Positions 6,095 through 14,392 of a DNA stretch of 42,565 nucleotides are shown in pieces. Below the pieces are notes generated by a model that searched no databases, was not told where the DNA came from, and worked only from the letters and a program-made list of their open reading frames with translations. A program made the position numbers and the translations under genes. This DNA comes from a virus, in the IMG/VR virus record IMGVR_UViG_3300017781_000025, positions 1 through 42,565 of that record. The stretch is one strand, 5' to 3'. Each line of letters opens with the position of its first letter. Positions within the stretch are counted from its first letter, which is position 1.

Positions 6095-7159
6095 TTAAAT
6101 AGCGAAAGTGTCAATAACAACACAGTTCAATGCTGTTATATTAGGTGGTCTATTTTCAACTGCACCACCAATATTTGATGCTAATGAAGATGGAGGGCCA
6201 TAAGCTTCTCCGAAAGGATCGATAGGTGCGCCTCCGTCAAGAGTTTGTTGTTGTACGATGTTGATAAATAAAGTTTGGTTAATTCTATGCCTATGTCTAT
6301 GAAAATCAGACTCAAAATATCCACTACCCGTGATTGCTCCAGAAGGCTGTATTCGTAGTCCTCCGTCAGATCCTTGTATACCACGGATGAAGACGCCTCG
6401 ATAATCTGGAATATTAAACGTTGTAGATCCGTTTCCTACACCGTAATCAGTTCCAATTTTTCCAAATAAGTTAGAGTATGTAGTTCGACTGATCGGCTGA
6501 CCACTAGCAATGACAACGTTGTCAGGAAGAAGAGTCGCAATAAGTGTTGGTGAACAAGGTAACATAATCTGAATAATGGAGCCCACTGGGTAATCCATCT
6601 CAGTATTAGTTATACAACAAACAGTTTCTTTAAAACGTCCGTTGTTAAGAGATCCGTCATAGCTACTCCACCAACCAGAAGCCTGAGTCTCGTTAGCTCG
6701 ATAGTCAAGTCTTCGCGGTGTATTAGATTGAGGTTTAAAAAATTGGTGAGTATGCTGAGGCAAAGTGCCAGAAGAATAAGTCCCTGAGACAACATTAATA
6801 TCTGGTTTTAAATAACCCAGATCATCACTTACATCAGGAACCCCAAAATTAGCAGCTCCATCTCCAATACCAAAATTTGTACCAATTACTTGGAAAAGAG
6901 GTTCAGCAGTTGTTCTTGAAACGTTAGCTCCATGAGCGGGTATAAATTCAGTACCACTACCAGTTACTACACCACTAGAAATAGCATAAAAGTATTCTCC
7001 TGTATTTAAACCAATTTCTCCAACAGGAAAAACAGGCCACTCCCCCCGTAATTTAAAACGATATTGTTCTTCTCTGGACCAAGAACCTTTACCCGTACTG
7101 TCTGTAGGAAAAGGGGTATTACCGGTGGCACCGCCAATTTTTCTGTTACCGCCTGCCAT
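6095..7159 (-). CDS. Tail fibre protein with two collar domains
   Basis: This 354-residue protein has two consecutive collar-like modules. The first spans about residues 38-150 (FPVGEIGLNTGEYFY, SRTTAEPLFQVIG, FGIGDGAANFGVPDVSDD, LPQHTHQF). The second spans about 190-310 (YPVGSIIQIMLP, SRTTYSNLFGKIGTDYG, FNIPDYRGVFIRG, FHRHRHR). Both carry a His cluster like the metal site of gp12-type fibres. It probably works with the downstream single-collar protein at the host-contacting tail tip. The internal duplication is the main oddity. Confidence 0.75.
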   Translation of the reverse strand: MAGGNRKIGGATGNTPFPTDSTGKGSWSREEQYRFKLRGEWPVFPVGEIGLNTGEYFYAISSGVVTGSGTEFIPAHGANVSRTTAEPLFQVIGTNFGIGDGAANFGVPDVSDDLGYLKPDINVVSGTYSSGTLPQHTHQFFKPQSNTPRRLDYRANETQASGWWSSYDGSLNNGRFKETVCCITNTEMDYPVGSIIQIMLPCSPTLIATLLPDNVVIASGQPISRTTYSNLFGKIGTDYGVGNGSTTFNIPDYRGVFIRGIQGSDGGLRIQPSGAITGSGYFESDFHRHRHRINQTLFINIVQQQTLDGGAPIDPFGEAYGPPSSLASNIGGAVENRPPNITALNCVVIDTFAI

Positions 7160-7161
7160 AT

Positions 7162-7947
7162 TTAAGCTCCGGGTGCTTTATCTAGACGATTCTGCTCTAT
7201 CGTAGCAGCTACTCTATCGCTATAAACACTAGATTCTTCAACATAGTAGTAACCGGAAATATTAAAATCAGCATCAGAAATGCAGTAATTTTCTGGGATA
7301 AAATAATTTCTATTAACTAAATCTTTTGGAAGAGACCCCGAACCTTTTGTCCAATCAGCTGGGATTGAAGGTAAAAGTTCAGCTTCAACACCAGAAGGAA
7401 CAAAAATTAAACCATAATCTTCATAATCTGTTCGAGATTGTGGCTCGATGTTTATAAAATTTTCTGCTCGTTCTTGAGCAAATGACAAACTAACTAACGA
7501 CTCAGGACGTAAGGGTGTTTCACCCCAAGAGATTTTACCTCCTTCAGCAGCCTTATCTGCTAATAACTCACGAATTTTACCCTGATACAACCACAGCTCT
7601 CTTTTGGAGGAAGGAGAAAGTTTTCCATCCGTGACGACAGTAGAAAGTCGAAGTTCTGAACTTAAATACTGAACAACCTCACTATTTTCAAAATCAGGGT
7701 CAACGGTAGAACTAACTGTAGTTACAACCCAGTTTGAATTAACACTATCCCAAGTTACTATCTGACCTACAGAAGAAAATGGAGGTTGATCGATAGGTCC
7801 AATGTACCCAGCTGCTGTTATATCACTTAATAAACATGATTTACTACGCCTAGCGTCACCGTCAGGTAAGAAAAAAATTTCTGGAAGATAAGCTGGGTCA
7901 CTGCCTTCTTTAGTAAATAAAGCAGAAGTCCAATTTTTAATTTCCAT
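7162..7947 (-). CDS. Tail/fibre-region structural protein
   Basis: I recognise no family in this 261-residue protein. It begins MEIKNWTSALFTKEGSDPAY and has the segment VGQIVTWDSVNSNWVV, which resembles the short 'WD/WxV' modules of cyanophage fibres. It is acidic, has no membrane segment, and sits between collar fibres and a small beta-rich protein, two bases from each neighbour. A role in the tail fibre or baseplate is inferred from context alone. Confidence 0.5.
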   Translation of the reverse strand: MEIKNWTSALFTKEGSDPAYLPEIFFLPDGDARRSKSCLLSDITAAGYIGPIDQPPFSSVGQIVTWDSVNSNWVVTTVSSTVDPDFENSEVVQYLSSELRLSTVVTDGKLSPSSKRELWLYQGKIRELLADKAAEGGKISWGETPLRPESLVSLSFAQERAENFINIEPQSRTDYEDYGLIFVPSGVEAELLPSIPADWTKGSGSLPKDLVNRNYFIPENYCISDADFNISGYYYVEESSVYSDRVAATIEQNRLDKAPGA

Positions 7948-7949
7948 TT

Positions 7950-8270
7950 TTAGACCTCTACATAAGAGACGATCGTATCCATACTTCCACTAACTGTAGA
8001 TTGAACAGCTATTTTTTTGCCGCTAGGAATAATAAACTTGTTTGAAATTACATCAAGATTACTTTGAGCTGGTACAGGAATTGTACGAGCTAAGTAAGCT
8101 TCTAGACCATTTGCTGAATTGTCTTGCTGTACAGTTACATCAGCAGAAGTAGAACCGGTGGTATTTGCAACGAGAATACTCAAGACGATCGTGCTGTCAG
8201 AAGTAGATTGAAATACTGCAATCTTCCCCGTATCTACATTTTTAACAACTTTGTTATAGAAGGTAGCCAT
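7950..8270 (-). CDS. Small beta-sandwich virion protein
   Basis: This 106-residue protein is rich in Thr, Ser and Val, with alternating hydrophobics (IVLSILVANTTGSTSADVTV, then FIIPSGKKIAVQSTVSGSMD) that suggest a beta-sandwich. Proteins with a 'VxxNTxxxxAxVTVxxxD ... LxxGxxI' layout are common in marine phage tail regions. It has no signal peptide or membrane segment. It lies between the repeat fibres and other fibre genes, so it is probably a tail or fibre component. Confidence 0.55.
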   Translation of the reverse strand: MATFYNKVVKNVDTGKIAVFQSTSDSTIVLSILVANTTGSTSADVTVQQDNSANGLEAYLARTIPVPAQSNLDVISNKFIIPSGKKIAVQSTVSGSMDTIVSYVEV

Positions 8271-8324
8271 TCGACTTCCAGGTGGCCGTAGATAAATTAA
8301 TTATAGCTGATTAGCTAGAAATAT

Positions 8325-9833
8325 TTAAGAGAGCGCCATTATTAATCCGATCATCTGTTCTTGGTCTACTGGAGGATTATTTATGATCAAAGTCAAAGCA
8401 GCGTTACCAGAAGCAAGTGCTTGGTTACCGTCGAAGATTAAAGCGTTACCAGAAGCTTGGGCTTCTACTCCAGAAACAATAGCTCTATCGGCTTGAGTTA
8501 CTGATAAAACACCACTAGTCGTTGCTGTAGCAGACGTAGCAATTGCTGCCACACCACTGACAATTGCAGTGTTAGCAACGGATATGGAAGTAAGTGATTC
8601 TGAGATACTTGCATCACCAGATGCTTTGGCCTTGAAAGAAAGGGAAAGCGCTGCGTTACCTGAAGCCTCGGCTACAAGAGCAACTGTTATAGAAGAGTTA
8701 CCAGAAGCAGTAATCTCAGGAATAAGAGCTAAGGCTGCATTTCCGGAAGCCAAAGCAACTGCAGCAGGAGCATGAACGGCATCACCGGAAGCAATAGCCG
8801 TCGGTGCAATAGCTTCACCAGCTAACCCCGAAGCAATGGCTGTGTTTGAGGTTTCAACTGCTTCGTCGTGCAGAAAAATAGCAAAGATTGATTTGACAAC
8901 TGCATCAGAAGCTCTATCTAAAGCCTCGACACTGTTAGCGAGAGCAAAATTACCTGAGGAAGTAGCTTGATTTGCTTGAACAACTGCTGCATTTCCCGAA
9001 GCCAGTGCCTCAGTAGCTGCAGTAGATGCGGCACTACCAGACGCAAACGCAATTGAAGAGTCGGCTAAAGCTGCATTACCAGAAGCTAAAGCAATTGATG
9101 AATCAATAATCGCTGCAGTTCCAGAAGCAATTGCTACCGCACTTACTTGAACAGACGCAGCACCAGAAGCTATAGCAGACGCTGAATTTACAACCGCACT
9201 TGATCCAGAAGCGATTGCAGATTGATTATTAAATAAAGCAGCGTTGCCAGAAGCCTGAGCTGAACTTGCTCTGAACTCTGCTGCAAATCCAGAAGCAGCC
9301 GCAATATTTGCTTTGACTAATCCTTGTTGTCCAGAAGATGTAGCGACTGCAGTGTCAACAAGAGCATCTATACCAGATGCAAGTGCTTCAGTGTTAAGAG
9401 ATAAACTTGCATCACCAGACGCTTGAGCTTCAAAACCAGAAGCTAAAGCATTGTTTGCGATACTTTGAGCACTTAAAGAAGTAGCAATAGAAGCGTTACC
9501 TGAAGCCTGAGCTTCGGCAGCTTCGATAACTGCTCCTTCTCCAGAAGCTAAGGCAGTAACTGCAAGAGAAACAGCGGCACTACCGGAAGCAATTGCAGTG
9601 AGACCTAAAGTTAAGTCAACACCATCAAGTCCTAGTTTTCCGTCAGCTGTGTATAAAAGTCCCGAAGGATTTACAGGTAAATCAGTTTGAACAAAATTAG
9701 CTAGACCGAGCGTAAAAATACGACCACCGAGGCCGCTACCTGCGATTAAGTCACCAGTAATTGGGATGACGTCATCGTCATGGCTTTCGGCAATAAAACC
9801 GCCGGAATAAACGAGACCTCTACGCAGAGTCAT
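8325..9833 (-). CDS. 29-repeat fibre protein, degenerate copy
   Basis: This 502-residue protein has three parts: a 79-residue head domain, exactly 29 units of 14 residues (80-485), and a 17-residue end ending QEQMIGLIMALS. The unit consensus is roughly A-x-A-S-G-N-A-A-L followed by five variable residues, but many units here have drifted. The head domain shares a PSGLLYTADGKLGLDGVDL-like segment with the next gene, which is clearly a paralogue. The 14-residue period would fit a left-handed beta-roll like the YadA head or two coiled-coil heptads; I cannot decide. It is probably a long tail fibre shaft. Confidence 0.75.
   Translation of the reverse strand: MTLRRGLVYSGGFIAESHDDDVIPITGDLIAGSGLGGRIFTLGLANFVQTDLPVNPSGLLYTADGKLGLDGVDLTLGLTAIASGSAAVSLAVTALASGEGAVIEAAEAQASGNASIATSLSAQSIANNALASGFEAQASGDASLSLNTEALASGIDALVDTAVATSSGQQGLVKANIAAASGFAAEFRASSAQASGNAALFNNQSAIASGSSAVVNSASAIASGAASVQVSAVAIASGTAAIIDSSIALASGNAALADSSIAFASGSAASTAATEALASGNAAVVQANQATSSGNFALANSVEALDRASDAVVKSIFAIFLHDEAVETSNTAIASGLAGEAIAPTAIASGDAVHAPAAVALASGNAALALIPEITASGNSSITVALVAEASGNAALSLSFKAKASGDASISESLTSISVANTAIVSGVAAIATSATATTSGVLSVTQADRAIVSGVEAQASGNALIFDGNQALASGNAALTLIINNPPVDQEQMIGLIMALS
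8379..9596 (-). repeat. 29 tandem 42-base coding repeats (degenerate)
   Basis: The repeat tract spans 1,218 bases, exactly 29 units of 42 bases, inside the fibre gene. The motif A-x-A-S-G recurs at each unit start. In units 4, 25, 26 and 27 the ASG/VSG triplet is displaced by seven residues, exposing a 7-residue sub-period. DNA identity between units is low, so the repeats are old and kept at protein level. Confidence 0.85.
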
Positions 9834-9834
9834 T

Positions 9835-11346
9835 TTACGAAAGCGCGATAATTAAGCCGATTGCAGCGCCCTGACTTAAGCCTGGGTTCGCCGCGTAAGC
9901 TGCGAGAGCGGCATTGCCAGAAGCTTGAGCTACAGGCACGATTACCAAACCAGCATTACCAGAAGCTAGTGCAGTACTAGAAACTGATAATGCTGCGTTA
10001 CCTGAAGCTAGAGAAGTATTAGCTACCACAAGGGCAGCGTTGCCAGAAGCTTGAGCAATAGCTGAATCGCTGATTGCGGCGTTACCAGATGCAGCAGCGG
10101 CAGCAGCAAGAACTAAACCAGCGTTACCGGAAGCTAAAGCAACGATCCCGTCTGAAATTGCTGCATTGCCGGAAGCTTGAGCTGCAAGTGCAAGAGCGAT
10201 ACCTGCGTTACCGGAAGCAGCAGCTCCTGCTAGATCTTCGAGAGCAGCATTACCAGAAGCTTGTGCTTGTACTGCTACAGCCAGACCAGCATTACCAGAG
10301 GCAAGTGCGTTTAAAGAAACACTGATCGACGCGTTACCAGATACAGCAGCGGATTCAGCTACAGCTACAGCTGCATTACCCGACGCAAGTGCGACGTTTG
10401 CCAGGTTTAGAGAAGCCTGACCAGAAGCTAAAGCTGTGTTTGAAAGAACGACTGCTGCATTGCCTGAAGCAAGAGCGACAGCGGAGTCGACGAGGGCAGC
10501 ATTTCCTGAAGCAAGAGCAACAGCAGAATCAGCTAAGCCCGCATTACCAGAGGCAAGAGCTGAATTTGCTAGGGAAACGGCAGCAATACCAGAAGATAAA
10601 GCTTGCTCAGAATCTGTTAATGCGGCATTACCAGAAGCTAAAGCTGAGACAGAAACTGTCAGCGATGCGTTGCCAGAGACAACGGCTGCCACAGCATCTG
10701 CAAGACCTGCGTTTCCAGAGGCCAACGCTGTACTAGCGTCTTCCAGGGCTGCATTACCTGAGGCAAGCGCACGAACGTTGGTGATTAATGCTGCGTTACC
10801 TGAAGCAAGTGCTTCTTCAGATAAAAGCAGTGCCGCGTTACCAGAAGCAAGAGAAGTAGCAGCGTCTGCTAAGGCAGCATTTCCTGAAGCAAGTGCGTAT
10901 TCGCCAAGCTGAAGAGAAGAATTACCAGAACTTAGTGCTGTCTCAGCAACTTCTAAAGCTGCATTTCCAGAGGCAATCGCAATAGCAGCCTCTGTTAGAC
11001 CAGCATTACCAGAAGATAAAGCTACGGCTGCATTAGATAAAGCTGCATTTCCGGAGGCTAATGCATTCGTAGAATCTAATAAAGCAGCATTGCCTGAGGC
11101 CAATGCGTCTGTAGAACGTTTAAGCGCAACACCATCGACGGAAATCTCGTTTCCTACATAAATAAGACCACTTGGTTGAGCTGTAAAAGCTACATCTAAA
11201 CGAATAGTGGAATCTGTATTACCGCCACCTACTAAACCACTGCCTGCGGTAAGAAGACCGCCAGAAGCAGAGGTGATAATACTGTCACCAAAAGGTAGCT
11301 CGGCGAGAGCACCGCTAACTAAAACTACCGGCCTGCGGACTACCAT
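9835..11346 (-). CDS. 29-repeat fibre protein, regular copy
   Basis: This 503-residue protein has an 80-residue head domain, 29 perfect-register units of 14 residues (81-486) and a 17-residue tail ending GAAIGLIIALS. The dominant unit is ALASGNAAL plus five variable residues. The head contains GGLLTAGSGLVGGGNTDSTI and PSGLIYVGNEISVDGVALK, the latter shared with the neighbouring paralogue. A GGAGGG-type ribosome site lies ahead of the ATG. The regular 14-residue period suggests a fibrous trimer, as a beta-roll or coiled coil. It probably forms a tail-fibre shaft; the paralogue separated by one base may pair with it or replace it. Confidence 0.8.
   Translation of the reverse strand: MVVRRPVVLVSGALAELPFGDSIITSASGGLLTAGSGLVGGGNTDSTIRLDVAFTAQPSGLIYVGNEISVDGVALKRSTDALASGNAALLDSTNALASGNAALSNAAVALSSGNAGLTEAAIAIASGNAALEVAETALSSGNSSLQLGEYALASGNAALADAATSLASGNAALLLSEEALASGNAALITNVRALASGNAALEDASTALASGNAGLADAVAAVVSGNASLTVSVSALASGNAALTDSEQALSSGIAAVSLANSALASGNAGLADSAVALASGNAALVDSAVALASGNAAVVLSNTALASGQASLNLANVALASGNAAVAVAESAAVSGNASISVSLNALASGNAGLAVAVQAQASGNAALEDLAGAAASGNAGIALALAAQASGNAAISDGIVALASGNAGLVLAAAAAASGNAAISDSAIAQASGNAALVVANTSLASGNAALSVSSTALASGNAGLVIVPVAQASGNAALAAYAANPGLSQGAAIGLIIALS
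9889..11106 (-). repeat. 29 tandem 42-base coding repeats (regular)
   Basis: The tract is 1,218 bases long, again exactly 29 x 42 bases. Almost every unit keeps S-G-N at positions 4-6 and a Leu/Ile/Val at position 9. Units differ by synonymous and variable-position changes, so recent DNA-level expansion is unlikely. The antisense strand is open over long stretches only because of this periodicity. Confidence 0.9.
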
Positions 11347-11357
11347 GATTTAACTCT

Positions 11358-11873
11358 TTACCCTCCAGTATAAAGAAGAACTGGTGGAGAAATTTCCACA
11401 CTTAGTTGTGTAGATGTAATAGCTAGCCCAACACTTGTCGCAGCTTGATATGCATTAGATCCGGAACCTGTGACAGTCCCCGAAGTTGTGGTGAACCTTA
11501 CAACTTCTCCTTCAAATTTAGATAAATAATAATATTCTCCGGGAATAAGAGCTGTGTCTGCAGTGATATTTGCTGAAGTTAAGCCAATCACTCCATCTAG
11601 ATTTACCACAACGTCTGAACCTTGGGTTGCCGCTTCTCCGGCAAAACCAATTGGAGAAAACTGATAAGCGTTTACACCACTAAGAGCGATAGCAGGTACT
11701 GCAAAAGCACCACTAGCGGAAACCATATCTCCCGCAATTAAGTTAGCGCCAGCTGTCAAAGTAGCCTCAGGAGCAGGGTTTGTGACAACTCCCTGACCAT
11801 TAGCTAGGTATACAGTTGTACCGTCAGCTTGATAACTTGTGTAATTGCGGTTGAATATCGATCTGTTCGGCAC
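11358..11873 (-). CDS. Beta-barrel structural protein, paralogue A
   Basis: This 171-residue protein has the sequence order LTAGANLIAGDMVSASG, VVVNLDGVIGLTS, LIPGEYYYLSKFEGEVV and VGLAITSTQLSVEI. The gene upstream (11913-12308) shows the same order, so the two are paralogues. The 'GD-V ... G ... GxYYLS' pattern resembles small beta-barrel virion proteins such as DUF2190-like decoration domains. As it lies in the fibre cluster, it may be a fibre-associated or receptor-binding piece rather than a capsid decoration. No membrane segment is present. Confidence 0.45.
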   Translation of the reverse strand: MPNRSIFNRNYTSYQADGTTVYLANGQGVVTNPAPEATLTAGANLIAGDMVSASGAFAVPAIALSGVNAYQFSPIGFAGEAATQGSDVVVNLDGVIGLTSANITADTALIPGEYYYLSKFEGEVVRFTTTSGTVTGSGSNAYQAATSVGLAITSTQLSVEISPPVLLYTGG

Positions 11874-11912
11874 CGATCACAACCAGATACTTACGCTTTA
11901 TTCTACACTTTT

Positions 11913-12308
11913 TCAAAGGTATCCACTAACAACGTATCGAGGTTGTTGAGGACAAATTCTAAGTGAACCAGTACTAATTGCTGTTCCTAGTTCTACTAAA
12001 TAAGCTCCAGAAGCTCCCAACTGATCGAAACCAGCTACATAGGTTGGGTAATCAACGACTTTTCCCCCGCTTGCACTCACAAAATATCTAGTACCAGGAA
12101 TCAAACCCGAATAAACAACTGCTTGTGCGTCGGTAACCACACGGCAAAGTGTCCCAGTACTCACATCGTCGACAGAAACACCAATCGTGTTTGCTTCATC
12201 AAGGTCTCCTGAGGATCTAGCTGTACGGATATAGCCAGAAGTGCTCATATCTACAGCTACTGCATCACCTAGAGCGATGTTTTCACCAGCACGAAAAGAT
12301 AAGAGCAC
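11913..12308 (-). CDS. Beta-barrel structural protein, paralogue B
   Basis: This 131-residue protein starts at GTG; a stop lies just upstream in frame. It has FRAGENIALGDAVAVDMSTS, TIGVSVDDVSTGTLCRVV, SGLIPGTRYFVSASGGKVV and VELGTAISTGSLRI, in the same order as its paralogue next door. The pattern matches small beta-barrel 'GDxV ... GLxPGxxYxxS' proteins. It is probably a virion component in the fibre region; the exact role is unknown. Confidence 0.45.
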   Translation of the reverse strand: MLLSFRAGENIALGDAVAVDMSTSGYIRTARSSGDLDEANTIGVSVDDVSTGTLCRVVTDAQAVVYSGLIPGTRYFVSASGGKVVDYPTYVAGFDQLGASGAYLVELGTAISTGSLRICPQQPRYVVSGYL

Positions 12309-12333
12309 GTTTCTACCAGATTCTTATATAAGT

Positions 12334-12453
12334 TTACTTGCCTTGACCTTTATAGGGCTTACGCCCGTGCGAAGGTTTCGAGTGACGCCCATTGCCCTGT
12401 TTAGTACGTTTTGGTTTTGCTTCGATTTGATTTTCAGTCCTAGGTTTTGTCAT
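12334..12453 (-). CDS. 39-residue basic protein (KQGxGxHSKPS motif)
   Basis: An ATG-started frame of 39 residues contains RTKQGNGRHSKPSHGRKPYK and ends GQGK. Small proteins with this KQGxGxHSKP and YKGQGK pattern are, as I recall, conserved in cyanophages, which makes it a real gene despite its size. It is strongly basic and may bind nucleic acid or act in the virion; its function is not known. It sits between the fibre gene and the beta-barrel paralogues. Confidence 0.6.
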   Translation of the reverse strand: MTKPRTENQIEAKPKRTKQGNGRHSKPSHGRKPYKGQGK

Positions 12454-12477
12454 CTTTAGAGGAATTATCTGAGAATA

Positions 12478-13827
12478 TTAGCTCAGACCCATGATTAGAC
12501 CAATAACGTCACCTTGAGACATACCTGGAGAATTGCCGCTCGCAATGACGTTATCCCAAGCAGAGCCATCCCAAACGTGAATGACATTGTTACGGGAATC
12601 AGTCCACTGAGCGCCTGTTACTGCATTAACAGGAGGCACATCTCCGTAAGAAGGAGTACGGGAAGGAGCTGATTCGTACCAACCGCTTGTAGCAGCGTCG
12701 TAAACGAACAGTGAACCCATGAGATTGTTGAACCAAATGGTTCCATCTCTTGGAGGAGCGTTGAGTCCGCCTGTGCCAGAAGGAGGAACTTCGCTCTTAA
12801 TTGCTAAAGCTTCAGCGTTAGCGATATACCAATCAGGTTTGGTAACGTTATTTCCAGACGCATAAACGAAGAGGCGACCTTCGTTAGTGTCGAACCAAAG
12901 AGAACCGCCGACGAAGTTACTTCCAGGGTCACCCGAAATCGTAACCACAGCGGCACCTGCTTCAGCAGTGCTGTTGTACTTAATAAAGGATCCCGAGTAA
13001 CCGATTGTTACGTTGGTTCCTGGTAGAGATCCAACGTCGATCTGTTGATAATCGCCGCTTGTTCTTACAGCAGAACCAGAACCAGCAACTAACAGACTTT
13101 CGAGAGAGACAAACGATCCGGAGTAACTAGCACCAATACCGGTGTCCCCAATAATTCCGATATCAACAACCTGGAAGTCTCCACTCTGGCTGACACTTGT
13201 TCCAGATCCAGCAACAAGAAGTTGTTGAGAAGTTCCAGAAATTACTCCAACCCGAGCACCGTTGTAGGAGAAATCGACTGATCCTTGACCAATAAGGTCA
13301 GTGCTGACAACAGCAGTTGAACCACTAGCCGTAACAGTAATTCCGTCACCACCTACAAGTCCACTAACAACAGCAACAGCACCTTCGTTAGTGCCAGAAA
13401 CTTGAATTAGTTTTCCGTCGTACTCAACATCGTTATTTCCTAATCCTTGAATATTTACGTCAAAGAGAGTTCCTTGTCCACTAGGAACACCAAGTACACC
13501 AGACCCCGGAAAAGACTGGGTAATGAGACTTGCAATGATGCTGTATAAACCACTCGTCGTAATACTGATCCCAGAACCAGGGACTAGTAATCCTCCAGTA
13601 GCTTCGATACCACTAGCAGTGGAGTTTAAATCTTCGAGTGCCCTTACTACACCTTCGAAGTTAGGTGGGTATCCATAAGGACATCTGGTGTAGCTAGTAG
13701 TTCCCACGCCGCTGATGGTTTCGATGAGGTTATCGACTACCGACACAATTCCGAAGAAGTTGTGCGGTGCACGTGCCCTGGGTAAAACGCCGTGAAGTGG
13801 ACACGCAGGGCTATTACGTTCAGGCAT
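12478..13827 (-). CDS. Fibre protein with WD-like modules
   Basis: This 449-residue protein is rich in Ser-Gly. After an N-terminal domain with Cys and Pro (SPACPLHGVLPRARAPHNFF), it has repeated beta units with the form AGSGxxVxxSGDxQxxDIG (about residues 200-290). Three short modules follow: GSLWFDTNEGRLFVYASG, GTIWFNNLMGSLFVYDAATS and GAQWTDSRNNVIHVWDGSAW. These are typical of cyanophage fibre or structural proteins. It ends SQGDVIGLIMGLS, the same tail as the two 29-repeat proteins. A GGAGG ribosome site precedes the ATG. It is probably the first gene of the fibre operon. Confidence 0.7.
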   Translation of the reverse strand: MPERNSPACPLHGVLPRARAPHNFFGIVSVVDNLIETISGVGTTSYTRCPYGYPPNFEGVVRALEDLNSTASGIEATGGLLVPGSGISITTSGLYSIIASLITQSFPGSGVLGVPSGQGTLFDVNIQGLGNNDVEYDGKLIQVSGTNEGAVAVVSGLVGGDGITVTASGSTAVVSTDLIGQGSVDFSYNGARVGVISGTSQQLLVAGSGTSVSQSGDFQVVDIGIIGDTGIGASYSGSFVSLESLLVAGSGSAVRTSGDYQQIDVGSLPGTNVTIGYSGSFIKYNSTAEAGAAVVTISGDPGSNFVGGSLWFDTNEGRLFVYASGNNVTKPDWYIANAEALAIKSEVPPSGTGGLNAPPRDGTIWFNNLMGSLFVYDAATSGWYESAPSRTPSYGDVPPVNAVTGAQWTDSRNNVIHVWDGSAWDNVIASGNSPGMSQGDVIGLIMGLS

Positions 13828-13882
13828 TTAAATAGTCCACCTCCTTATAACAGTCTATCTGAGTATTTGTAGAAATTAAATT

Positions 13883-14044
13883 CTACTGTTTATTTACTCT
13901 GTCTAAAAAAGTTAGTTTTTCAGAATCTGTATGACGAGCAGCATCTTCTGCGAGCTTCCAAGCTGGTATACCTAAGAGATCAGCTTGTCTTCGAAGTGAT
14001 TCCCAAGAGCTAGGCGGAGCATCAGGAGCAGGAGTGAGTTTCAT
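13883..14044 (-). CDS. Small hypothetical protein
   Basis: This is a 53-residue frame starting at ATG, MKLTPAPDAPPSSWESLRRQ, with a helical middle (ADLLGIPAWKLAEDAARH) and an end of DRVNKQ. The Pro-rich start and helix look protein-like, and it is the first minus-strand frame after the divergent region. No family was recognised. It may be a small virion or chaperone-type protein for the fibre operon that follows. Confidence 0.5.
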   Translation of the reverse strand: MKLTPAPDAPPSSWESLRRQADLLGIPAWKLAEDAARHTDSEKLTFLDRVNKQ

Positions 14045-14392
14045 AATTACCAAGTTCTTTTTAACATTGTATACGATTGTAACTTGTTCTGCTGCCCACA
14101 GGAGGTCTGAAACAGTGCTTGCAAAATGAAACCTTATTAGAGCTTTTATTTTCAGTAATTGTCGTCTAATTAGTTATTTATATAAACGTATAGATAAATA
14201 AAATAGGGTTACAAGGGGTATTTGGACTGATTTTCGCTGGGGCAAAACTAGATACACGTCTGTAAAAAACCGCCGTTTTCTTCAGAAACTGACTCTCAAG
14301 AAGAAAGTTAGATTACTTAGAAAATCTGTTGATACTGCACAAACCATGACTTGTGTGCGCTACACTCGGTTTATAAAAACAACAACACGCCT
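14045..14392. promoter_or_regulatory. Divergent regulatory region
   Basis: About 350 bases separate the leftward fibre operon from the rightward regulatory island. The region holds an AT-rich core and, on the minus strand, TATAAATA at 14175-14182, a T4-type late-promoter octamer. A TATACA box on the minus strand (around 14072-14077) could serve the 53-residue gene. On the plus strand TTATAAAA lies just ahead of the ATG at 14393. No canonical gene is obvious, but a plus-strand open frame spans 14220-14396. Confidence 0.35.

Noticed and set aside
8569-10912. Long plus-strand open frames opposite the fibre repeats
   Set aside because: They mirror the 42-base periodicity of the minus-strand repeats. 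Their translations are low-complexity (Gln/Arg-rich or Ala/Glu-rich), and there is no ribosome site or independent evidence.
8379-11106. CRISPR-like array of regular repeats
   Set aside because: The repeats are in one coding frame, diverge in sequence, have no separate constant repeats and spacers, and encode a clear protein repeat.
12241-12459. Plus-strand frame of 72 residues
   Set aside because: It lies opposite a better-supported small minus-strand gene with a cyanophage-type KQGxGxHSKPS motif and the start of a beta-barrel gene.
14351-14392. TTG start extending the zinc-binding gene
   Set aside because: The extension covers a TTATAAAA box and a Cys/Asn-rich stretch unlike a normal N-terminus. 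The ATG at 14393 is preferred.
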